The position numbers were made by a program, and so were the translations under genes. Shown here piece after piece: positions 11,594 to 21,564 of a stretch of 64,000 nucleotides of DNA. The DNA lies in NCBI RefSeq assembly GCF_003573695.1, contig NW_020621936.1, forward strand, positions 10,168,001-10,232,000, given 5' to 3'. This DNA comes from Papaver somniferum (lineage: Eukaryota; Streptophyta; Magnoliopsida; Ranunculales; Papaveraceae). The first letter of the stretch is position 1; each line of letters begins with the position of its first letter. The notes below the pieces were generated by a model. The model had not been told where the DNA came from. It saw nothing but the letters and a program-made list of their open reading frames with translations, and ran no database searches.

Positions 11594-13000
11594 TTAACGG
11601 TCTCCATACAATTCTAACTCCCTTTGTTCACGAACATTTTCCCACATATCATCCGCTATACTCTTTCTCCATGCATTAGCTTCTTGACGTTGTTGTTCTT
11701 GAGTTTGTTGTGTCAAAATTTCATCGTCATTTACAAGCGTTGATGGATGGCTATCTTCCTCTTCCTCTTCCTCGACCGGAAACTCATCTGAACGGCATTC
11801 TTTTCGTAAGAAGTTGTGTAGGCCTGCACAAGCTGTCATTATCTCCGCTTGCACCTGATACGGAAATGGAGGTTGAGACTTAAAGATCAAGAAACGAGAC
11901 TTCACAACACCGAACAATCTTTCAACTACATTCCTCAAAGAAGCATGACGCATGTTAAATAATTCTTCAGCCTTTTTCACATGATTATCCGTACCAGAAA
12001 ATTCTTTCAAATGATAACGTTGGCCACGAAATGGTGTTAAATAATATCGTCGGTTTACATGCCCACCATCCCCCAAGTAATATTTACCTGAATAAAACAC
12101 AAAAAGAAAACTTCGTCAAGTAGAACCCGAATATAACTTAACCAAAAAACTCAAAACTTCACATTAGATAAAAGTAAAATTACCTTGCGGTATTTTCAGT
12201 CCATTTCTTTTTTTCATTGCGTCGTTAAGTATTTTCGAATCATGAGCAGACCCTTCCCATCCACTGAGCACGTATATGAACTCCAAGTCGAAGTTGCAAA
12301 CCGCTAACATATTTTGAGATGTAATTCCATGTCGATTCCGATAAACGGCTGCATTTCTTTTCTCTACCATTGCTGGGATATGTGTACCGTCCATAGCTCC
12401 AATGCAATCCTTAAAGTAAGGATAAAATCGTGTACTCTCACGAATTTTAAATGGAGTTGCACTTGTTGGCTTAGCCATCATCCTCGGAGCTATAGAATTT
12501 AAAGCTCGCAACATCCTGTTAAAGTTTTTACTAACTGTCCGCCGAGAGCGACCAAATGTGTCACGTATTGTGCAATATCGTGAACTTTGGCCAACAACGA
12601 GTAAAAATGTACCAAGCATTTCTTCAATAGAAACACATCTTGTATCACATAATGATGTAGTTTCTCTAATGATACAACTTAGTTTTAGAAAAATATCAGG
12701 GTACATCCTATAACTTCTTCGAAAGTCTTCTGGGTCTTGACGCAAAACTCTCCTTATATAGTTATATCCAAACAAAGTAACTGGGCGTCTCATTGGTCTT
12801 TCAATACGCTGACTTTGTATGTATTGCAATTGCTTGATTATATCCATCAACCATGAATGCACCGCTGAAAGTATATTCAAAAATATGGATAGTTCAAATT
12901 CATTATTGCTGCTTACCTCTTCATCATCACTGCTTTCTTCTTCTGTATCAAAGGCTTCATCTTCACTATCAGTAGATAAATCCAAATCAGACATGTTCAC
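11594..13000 (-). CDS. PIF/Harbinger DDE transposase (DDE_Tnp_4 family)
   Basis: The gene has two coding exons on the minus strand, 13000-12184 and 12087-11594, joined across a 96-bp intron with GT/AG borders (CCGCAAG/gtaatt ... ttcag/GTAAAT). Together they encode 436 residues with no stop. This endonuclease cuts and pastes the element. The family's acidic triad is visible: D in CIGAMDGTHIP (about residue 201), D in GWEGSAHDSKIL (about 253) and E in RNVVERLFGVVKSRF (about 327). A likely helix-turn-helix lies near GRSRRTVSKNFNRML (about 150-165), and the first 30 residues are acidic. The C-terminal HNFLRKE motif is typical. The length matches plant PIF transposases. It appears undamaged, but its partner ORF1 carries a premature stop. 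The start was taken as the first ATG of the open exon. Confidence 0.88.
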
Positions 13001-13287
13001 CTAAAAGATGATAAAAGTACTTTCTTTTATTAGAATCATCATTATTTCAAAAGCATAAAAGTATATGTATATCGAAAATAAGCATATAGAATATAAAGTT
13101 CATAAATTCAATCATAATAACCATATAGATGTCAACCCATAAAAATTAGTAGCAATCAATTCATAACAATAAGTTCTCAACTAGGAGAAAAGAAAAATTA
13201 AATACTAATAGTTATGAAGAAAAACGATCAAATGTTGTAACTCTAAAAGCCCATTAAACCTAATAGAAACTTGCAAAGATGACAGGT

Positions 13288-14405
13288 TTATGCTTTTAAC
13301 TTTGAACCAATCCACAACTTTCTCTCTTCAGGAGTAAAACGTATGAATAAGTTCTTCTTGTGATTGTTGTCCAGCATTTCAATTACTTTCAGCTTATCTT
13401 CCAAAGAAATTTCATTCATGCCATAAACAAGATCCCATACTTGGTTATCTTTCTTATCCTTATCAATTCTGCGCATTTATTTTTCAATTTTGCGGTCTTC
13501 TTTCTCTTTCGCAATAAGAGCATGCATTGAATCAATAGAAGAAGCAATCGATGAACTGTTGGCAATCAATTTCTCTAGATAATCAGACCGCCCAGTAGGA
13601 TTAGTTGATGTATAAGAGTCACCAATGTCACACCTTGGTCTTTTCTTTGGTGTCGTTTTTCTGACAGGAATTTTCTTTATGTTCATATCTTGAGTTTCAT
13701 CTTTATCTTGTTCATCACTTTCCTCTAAGCCATATCCCACGTATGATACGTTAAAAGCATTATCATATTGCTCTCGTTGAGTATAATCAACATCGAAGTA
13801 ATCATCTTCCTTATCACAGGTTCTAGCACTTGTACCCTCATGGGTAAGATCAACTGTAACTTTTCCAGAAGCACATTTATTCCCAAATACAATAAACAAG
13901 TCACCATAGTCTTTACCATTATCTTCCCTTAAGTTAGTTTGGTTTGGATGGCTCTGTTAACATACAAAAAATAAATAAAGGATAAAGCATGAATTAGAAC
14001 TCTGCACAAAATAGAAGTACAAGATTTAAACAAATCCTGGTATTGACCAAATCTAGTCTTCAGCCATCTATGTTTCCCTTTATAGTTCTCAAAAGATTTG
14101 TCACAACCACATGCTTGGTTAAGTTTTGGAAGTATCTCCTCTTCCACTATTCTCTTAGTAAAACATCCACTAGTGTCTTTCTTCTTCTCAAGTGTAGCTT
14201 CTACCAACAGTTCCAATAATTTCTCAGTCTCTCGAGTTGTCCATTGTTTGTAATTCGTAGTCACTTCCGTTTCCGGTTCCGTATTCTTATTCTTCCTAAC
14301 ATTCTTTTTCTTCTTGTTGTTTTCAGAAGGTTGGCTATATTTTTCCATTCTATGGTGTGACATGTTAGCTACATTAGTACTTAGACTAATACTAGAACTT
14401 AACAA
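13288..14405 (-). pseudogene. Harbinger ORF1, Myb/SANT-like DNA-binding protein (broken)
   Basis: This is the usual partner protein of PIF/Harbinger transposases, which binds the element ends and carries the transposase into the nucleus. The first exon (14405 to about 14020) has a Myb/SANT-like domain with KQWTTRETEKLLELLVEA and a W..LK.RF..Y motif. A second exon (about 13956-13288) continues with HPNQTN and DLFIVFG, then a C-terminal helix with DNQVWDLVYGMNEISLEDK and FTPEERKLWIG. There are two defects: an in-frame TAA at 13477-13479 cuts off the last 62 residues, and the GFGWDP-like segment normally between the SANT domain and the HPN motif is missing. Whether an unusual splice rescues it is unknown. 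The upstream end could lie further right. Confidence 0.7.
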
Positions 14406-14543
14406 AGCAAGGATAGTAATAACACCAAACAGTCTAATGTAAACATGATAAAAAATTGTGATACTAGATTACACAGTACTAACACGCAGAGCTACTTAGC
14501 CAAATTGTTAATCAAAGAAAATCCCATAGCAACTCCTTGCAAC

Positions 14544-17440
14544 AAAAGCACCGTATGAATTGGCTAAAACACGCCAATACGGAATGAAGTACGCCACTGT
14601 ATTGAACTTTGGCATATATAATAGAAGAGAAGTATGTGTCTAAATAAGAGGACTTAACAAGTGATAGTAATTCTCAATGGCACCCATGCAAAGTAGCAAG
14701 CCAATTAATGCATGATGACATAACAAATTATGAAGATAGCTGTAAAGGAATTCTGTTTCACCGAAACACAGTTTCAGATTGTCCAATCTTTGCAGTACTA
14801 ATACTTACCTGATCCTCTTGAAATTTTTACGGTACACTTACCACTCAATATTCCACAACACACTCAAAAATCATAGCATTCCAACGGTTCATTAAAAAGA
14901 TACATTACTCAGAACCCGACTACTTTCAATACGTGCATACAAAATTCAGTTCCGGATTTCTCATACTTTGGTGTACCTAAAGTGATCAGAACTTCATGAA
15001 ATTTCTACAGTAGGAAACCTTTTTATATACAAAAATCATACTAAAATTTCAGCTTTGTACGATAAGCGGAGAATGAGATAAATAGGAATTAGTCCCCTAT
15101 TCGGGATTTAAACTCAGCAGACCATAGTCATATATTGTGCAAGCTTTGCAGTAGCAAACGTGACCTGATCCGCGTGCAAATTTTACTGTACTTCTATAAC
15201 AAGGTAAACTACGACATATTCAAATTTCATCATATTCCAACAGTTGAATTTAAAGATATCATTTTAACAAAAGCACCGTATGAATTTGCTAAAACACGCC
15301 AATACGGAATGAAGTACGCCACTGTATTGAACTTTGGCATATAGAATATAAGAGAAGTATGTGTCTAAATAAGATGACTTAACAAGTGATAGTGATTCTC
15401 AATGACACCCATGCAAAGTAGCAAGCCAATTAATGCATGATGACATAACAAATTATGAAGATAGCTGTAAAGGAATTCTGTTTCACCGAAACACAGTTTC
15501 AGATTGTCCAATCTTTTCAATACTAATACTTACCTGATCCTCTTTAAATTTTTATGGTACACTTACCACTCAATATTCCACAACACACTCAAAAATCATA
15601 TCATTACAACGGTTCATTAAAAAGATACATTACTAAGAACCCGACTACTTTCAATACGTGCATACAGAATTCAGTTCCGGATTTCTCACACTTTGGTGTA
15701 CCTAAAGTGATCATAACTTCATGAAATTTCTACAGTAGGTAACCTTCATATATACAAACATCATACTAAAATTTCAGCTTTGTCCGATAAGCGGAGAATG
15801 AGATAAATAGGAACCAGTCCCCTATTCGAGATTTAAACTCAGCAGACCATAGTCATATATTGTGCAAGCTTTGAAGTAGCAAACGTGACCTGATCCGCGT
15901 GCAAATTTTACTGTACTTCTATAACAAGGTAAAATACGACATACTCAAATTTCATCATATTACAACGGTTGAATTTAAAGATATCATTATAACAAAAGCA
16001 CCGTATGAATTGGCTAAAACACGCCAATACAGAATGAAGTACGCCACTGTATTGAACTTTGGCATATAGAATAGAAGAGAAGTATGTGTCTAAATAAGAT
16101 GACTTAACAAGTGATAGTGATTCTCAATGACACCCATGCAAAGTAGCAAGCCAATTAATGCATGATGACATAACAAATTATGAAGATAGCTGTAAAGGAA
16201 TTTTGTTTCACCGAAACACAGTTTCAGATTGTCCAATCTTTGCAGTACTAATACTTACCCGATCCTCTTTAAATTTTTAGGTACACTTACAACTCAATAT
16301 TCCACAACACACTCAAAAATCATAGCATTCCAACGGTTCATTAAAAAGATACATTACCCAGAACCCGACTACTTTCAATACGTGCATACAGAATTCAGTT
16401 CCGGATTTCTCACACTTCGGTGTACCTAAAGTGATCAGAACTTCATGAAATTTCTACAGTAGGTAACCTTCATATATACAAACATCATACTGAAATTTCA
16501 GCTTTGCTCGATAAGCGGAGAATGATATAAATAGGAATCAGTCCCCTATTCGGGATTTAAACTCAGCAGACCATAGTCATATATTGTGCAAGCTTTGCGG
16601 TAGCAAACGTGACCTGATCCGCGTGCAAATTTTACTATACTTTTATAACAAGGTAAAATACGACATATTCAAATTTCATCATATTCCAACAGTTGAATTT
16701 AAAGATATCATTTTAACAAAAGCACCGTATGAATTGGCTAAAACACGCCAATACGGAATGAAGTACGCCACTGTATTGAACTTTGGCATATAGAATATAA
16801 GAGAAGTATGTGTCTAAATAAGATGACTTAACAAGTGATAGTGATTCTTAATGACACCCATGCAAAGTAGCAAGCCAATTAATGCATGATGACATAACAA
16901 ATTATGAAGATAGCTGTAAAGGAATTCTGTTTCACCGAAACACAGTTTCAGATTGTCCAATCTTTGCAGTAATAATACTTACCTGATCCTTTTTAAATTT
17001 TTATGGTACACTTACAACTCAATATTCCATAACACACTCAAAAATCATAGCATTCCAACGGTTCATTAAAAAGATACATTACTCAGAACCCGACTACTTT
17101 CAATACGTGCATACAGAATTCAGTTCCGGATTTCTCACACTTTGGTGTACCTAAAGTGATCAGAACTTCATGAAATTTCTACAGTAGGTAACCTTCATAT
17201 ATACAAACATCATACTAAAATTTCAGCTTTGTACGATAAGCGGAGAATGAGATAAATAGGAATCAGTCCCCTATTCGGGATTTAAATTCAGCAGACCATA
17301 GTCATATATTGTGCAAGCTTTGCGGTAGCAAACGTGACCTGATCCGCGTGAAAATTTTACGGTACTTCTATAACAAGGTAAACTACGATATACTCAAATT
17401 TCATCATATTCCAACGGTTGAATTTAAATATATCATTATA
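14544..17440. repeat. Four tandem copies of a 725-bp unit inside the Harbinger element
   Basis: The landmark AAAAGCACCGTATGAATT starts at 14544, 15269, 15994 and 16718, giving periods of 725, 725 and 724. The block ends near 17440, so it holds four nearly complete units. Each contains the same landmarks in order (AATGCATGATGACATAAC, TTTCACCGAAACACAG, GAACCCGACTACTTTC, GATAAGCGGAGAATGA). Units differ by scattered substitutions. The ORFs of 60-90 codons that repeat across the units lack known domains and are not considered genes. The array lies upstream of ORF1, towards the right end of the transposon. Confidence 0.9.
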
Positions 17441-17749
17441 ATCAAATCATGCAATTTCTTACCAAGATCTTTTGTACCACAAATTAGGGTTATTACAGAG
17501 AGAGTACCCACAAAAAAAACTATACACACAATCAAAATAAACAATCATGGAGATCAAAGATATGAAAAACAATCAAAATAGTACACAAATCAAACTATTA
17601 TAAACAATCATGGAGATCAAAGAAGAAAAAAAATATACCTGGAAAAAAACGTTTCCTTTTCTTTCTCCTATGGTTTTCTACGCACCAAACTCCTTCCCAA
17701 ATCTCTACTCTTTTGAGAGATTTGTTGTGAGACCAAAATACACTAAAAA

Positions 17750-17985
17750 CTCCTTCGAACTCCCCAAAACAACCAACTCCCTAGTATTGTAGGGTTTTAT
17801 GACTAACAGGGAGTTCAAGAGCTTTTTTTAAACTCCCCAACGACTAACATGTGTTTTCTAGAGAGTTTAGGAGACTCCTCTAAACTCCCCCACGACTAAC
17901 GGAGATTTGGAGAGACTCCCTCAAACTCCCTCAGGACTAACAGGAGAAAACCTAAATACATTAAAATCTCTCGAACTCTCCCACG
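17750..17985. repeat. Right subterminal AAACTCCC repeats of the Harbinger element
   Basis: There are about nine copies of AAACTCCC(C/T) and variants, several followed by ACGACTAAC. They are the inverse of the GGGAGTTT array at the left end. The region 17441-17750 has no supported gene. Confidence 0.7.
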
Positions 17986-18039
17986 ACTAACCCGCTGTAA
18001 ATAAAAAAATAAAATAATAACTACCAGAACTAAGTTTTG

Positions 18040-19050
18040 CTTAGCTTTCAACGCAACTCTTCAAATGCTCTTGACATTAACAAAATCTGCAAAAGCCCAA
18101 TCCACTATGAAACTACTGATGAAGTAGTTCCACAATTTGTAAATTTCCTTACAATGCAGGAAAATATGCTTGTTTGTTTCTGGTTCAGTGTTGCAGAAAA
18201 GACGGTTGTTATGATCAGATTTACCAACTATTTCCAGATAGCCAAGTGTAGGACCACCATTATAGCATAGAGTCCACATTAAGAAGGAAACTTTCAATGG
18301 TACTTCAGAGTATCGAAACTTCTTATGAGGAAAAATAAGATATCAATCAACATCTTGAGATTTGTAGCAATTTGCAACATAGAATTCACCTCCCTGAACA
18401 ATCTATTACCTCCCTCTCCATCAACATTAGCAGATACAACAACAGGATCACCAGTAGTTGTAATAAAAGAACCACATCTTCTAATTCATGTTCATTCAAG
18501 TTTCTAAATAAATCCAAAGACCAAAAAATTTATGCAGAATTACAATCCATAACATAAGCATTTTTTTTTCCGGATAACTTATATAGGGAATTAAAAGAAA
18601 CCTGCAGAGCACATCTCCGATCCATTTGTCTTTTCAGAATAACACTCTACTACCGCTCTTAACTATAAAAGGAAAATTCTGAGAAATATGGTCTCTAGCT
18701 TTGAGAATACTTTCCCATAAGCTGTGTTTAGTAGACATGATAGAGGTGTTTGGAAAAAAAGAGGAAAGACCGCCACCAAATTTTTGATGAGTAATCTTTC
18801 TCCATAAATATCTTCTTTCAGATCCATACTTCCAAATTCATTTGCAGTGGAGAGCTTTATTAACAAGTTTGAGCTTCTTAACGCTAATAACCCCTCTATT
18901 CTTAGGTGAAACAACTTTAGTCCAAGAAACCCAACTCCTCTTCTTAGAATTAGTAGAAGAACCCCGAATGAAGTCCCTCACAATCTTCTCAATTTCCTTC
19001 ATAACTAAGACAAGCATCTGATACATAGATATACAATACACTGGCAGGCT
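18040..19050 (-). pseudogene. 3' remnant of a LINE (L1-type) reverse transcriptase ORF2
   Basis: On the minus strand, 19041-18838 encodes the region after the RT palm typical of plant L1 elements (FIRGSS, SWVSWTKVVSPKNRGVISVKKL, NKALHCK). It continues in another frame with WIWKYGSERRYLWRK. Further down, 18297-18061 encodes a zf-RVT domain (KVSFLMWTLCYNGGPTLGYL, CNTEPETNKHIFLHC, YKLWNYF). Several frameshifts separate the blocks, and the catalytic palm and endonuclease are absent. It is a decayed 3' fragment and not an active element. Confidence 0.8.
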
Positions 19051-19293
19051 TGCTAGCCTAAGTCATTGCTGACAATTAAAAATCTTTGTCCTTTAAAATA
19101 AGTATCTATCCTTTCAAGTAGAGAGCTTTTGTTGAATTTTCTATAAAATAGCATCCCACTTAACTTAGCATTTTGACCTACTACTCAAGGGGAACCCAGG
19201 TAATTCATTGACCGTGGAGATAACATTCATGGACAAATATATGTCAATTAGAAATATACACAAGTAAAAAATTAATGGCACCTCAGCTGCACT

Positions 19294-19469
19294 CAGGGGC
19301 GTAGCCGGCCCATGGCAAGGGTAGGCAGTTGCCTACCCTGCCAAGCCGGCTCCCAAGCCCATTTTCCTTATTTTTTCTTAAAATTTTAGATGTCCAAAGC
19401 CTAATTTTGCCTTCTTACCTTCCCTTAAAAAAATTGCCTCCCCTTATAGGTTTTTTGGCTCCGCCCATG
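19294..19469. mobile_element. hAT-type MITE, 176 bp
   Basis: The element is flanked by a perfect 8-bp duplication, GCTGCACT (19286-19293 and 19470-19477), the length made by hAT transposases. The ends are CAGGGGCGTAGCC and, reverse complemented, CATGGGCGGAGCC, matching at 11 of 13 bases and close to the CAGGGGCGGAGCC ends common in plant hAT MITEs. There is no coding capacity. Confidence 0.85.
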
Positions 19470-19644
19470 GCTGCACTGGCCATCGAACCACGTAATGTTT
19501 ACTTCGTACAATTTCTAAATCACCTGGATAACGGAATCCATTTTGGCTGCCCACATGGTAAACCATACACAAGGAACACCTCTCAATTACACCCAACAGT
19601 CTCTTCTCGTCGTTGTCGAGCAGGCAACTAGATCCTTAATTCCC

Positions 19645-19839
19645 GAGTCCAAATCTGTTCACATTCCTCTAACGAGTGTATATTTCACATATTCTTCTGA
19701 TTGGTTGATTATTTAACCGATGATCTCATTACCCTCCATGTTTAGAATCATGGCCCTCGTTACATAACTTCCTAAATTAAATCAAGGATAGAGATTGAAA
19801 TGTGAAAATATACATTCGTTAAAGAGTGTGCACGCACTC
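19645..19839. mobile_element. Short inverted-repeat MITE, probably Mutator-like, 195 bp
   Basis: Both ends begin GAGT when read inward, and the inner inverted repeat TAACGA(G/A)TGTATATTT(T)CACAT is nearly perfect. The flanks are the 10-bp direct repeat CTTAATTCCC (19635-19644 and 19840-19849). A 9-10 bp duplication points to Mutator. It lies upstream of the chloride channel gene. Between 19840 and 20040 I see only AT-rich sequence. Confidence 0.7.
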
Positions 19840-20039
19840 CTTAATTCCCTATGTATTCTTCCTTTATTCAGTGACCAATAATAGTAATATTTAAATATGT
19901 TATTACATCAAAAAATCTGAACCAATGACTTTCATACACCTGTCATCTAGTCAAATAAAATTATTTAATGAAAAGGAAATAGGTTGACTCATACACCTAC
20001 GGATATGAGCGATTCCTCTTTTTCATTTCTTGTTAAAAA

Positions 20040-21564
20040 CAGAGCTTTTTATTTCACCTTCCACCACCACCAATCCGTGTATACTCTCCTGTTTCTCTCT
20101 CTCATAATTGAAGAAGAAGAAGAGAGAGAGAAAGATCTTCTCCTATATTAATTACTCATAGGTTCAATTAGATCTAAATTTTAGTACCGAGTTTGAGGAT
20201 TTTCCAGTTGGTGATCAGGAGAAGAAGATTCTTCACTTTCTTTATCTCAATTCTATAGGTGGCGATCAAAAGAACAATTTTCATTCAATCAGGTAAATAT
20301 AATTCTGGGTTTGTCTTTGAACATTTCTTAAAATGACACGATTTCATTCTGGGTTTGTTTTCGAACTCTGTTTTTTTTTGTTTGCTTTCCTAAAAATGGA
20401 GAAGTGGAAATGAAATTAATGAATGTCACAAATGGTAAATTCTGAACAAAAAGAAGGTTAATAATGTCTGTTTAAACATAGAAAGTTCATGTTCATTACC
20501 GGAAAGTTCACAACTTTTTTCTTCGTAATAAAATCTGTTTAATAGTATTCCTTAAAAAAGCTTATTTTTGTTTGGATTTTGCTTTCCAATTTAACAAAAT
20601 TTACTTGTATTCTTGATTGATTTTAATTATCATAGAATTTGTCTCTCTATAGGTGAATTGAACTTGTACAATAAATCTTAAAAAGGAGTAATATTAATTG
20701 TTAGTACAAGGAATATCGTTCATTTTGTCATTATAAATCTAGAAGAGTTTTCTCATGTCTTTTGATGTTGAAGTTTTTAGGTGAAGAAGTTGATCACATG
20801 CAATGCCAGAGAAGAATACCAGGAAAATCATAGGTCTCTATCTCTTTCAATCATTTTTAATTTTTTTTTTTTTATTGATCAACCATTTTTCAAATATATT
20901 TTTTTGAAGTTTCTGTAGCTTGAAAGATTGAATCATGTACGGAGATGAATTAGATGGTAGTGTTTTTTTTTCCTTTTGTATGGATAATCAGAAATTTGGG
21001 TTCTTTTTTCAATTGACTGAGATTGGTGATTCTATTTATACTTCATTTATGAATCATTTTTGCTACCTTAATGGACAGATTTCCTCTAAATCTTGTTTTT
21101 TATGATAATATTATGAGTAAATTGACTTGAAAATCCTGGAATGTTTTTTGTAAACCTTGGATATGTGAAATTCTCTTTGCAGAAATTTAGTTTTTCTTAT
21201 TCCACTTGGGGTCCATTAGGATCAAACCCAATGATTAAAGAATCTAGAACGAAAAAGTTGATAGATTTTATTTTCTATTACTTTATGAGTATCAAAAAGT
21301 AATTGGGTACTGTTATAGAGATGTAGATAGCTATATATATTTTGGATGTTTTGATACCATTTGTTAAGAGACTAACTTCTTCTTTTTTTGTTAAAATTGT
21401 TGTGTACAGGTAGTGATAAGTGATGTCATAGGATGGACAAGAACATGAAGCAGAAGTAAACAATAGGTAGATTTTGTTTCAGAGATTGGAGTAGAAAAAT
21501 ACAGGTGAATTTCAACTACAGTTGAAGAAATTCAGTTGCCAAGGTAAAATACTAGTTTTGTTAA
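20040..21564 (+). other. Probable promoter-proximal and 5' UTR region of the chloride channel gene
   Basis: A CT- then GA-rich leader (about 20050-20290) ends in a good donor (AATCAG/gtaaat at 20293). Possible acceptors lie at 20780 (tttttag/GTGAAG) and about 21409 (tgtacag/GTAGTG), so the 5' UTR probably contains one or two introns before the start codon at 21565. I cannot fix the transcription start. There is no other gene in this stretch. Confidence 0.5.

Larger units (their letters stand above)
11247..17997 (-). mobile_element. PIF/Harbinger DNA transposon
   Basis: A DDE transposase and a Myb/SANT-like ORF, both on the minus strand, lie between inverted ends. The left end reads CGGGGTTAGTC and the reverse complement of the right end CAGCGGGTTAGTC. 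The flanks are TAA (11244-11246 and 17998-18000), the 3-bp target duplication of this superfamily. Inside each end lie many GGGAGTTTGG-type repeats, on the plus strand at the left and inverted at the right. The element is 6.75 kb, large because of a tandem array (14544-17440). The exact termini are the least certain part, since the inverted repeat is short and imperfect. Confidence 0.8.

Noticed and set aside
14544..17440. Considered a CRISPR-like or regulatory repeat array
   Set aside because: The units are 725 bp, contiguous and without spacers. This is a plain tandem duplication in a plant transposon.
17609..17792. Plus-strand ORF near the right Harbinger end
   Set aside because: It overlaps the subterminal repeats, has low-complexity translation and no domain.
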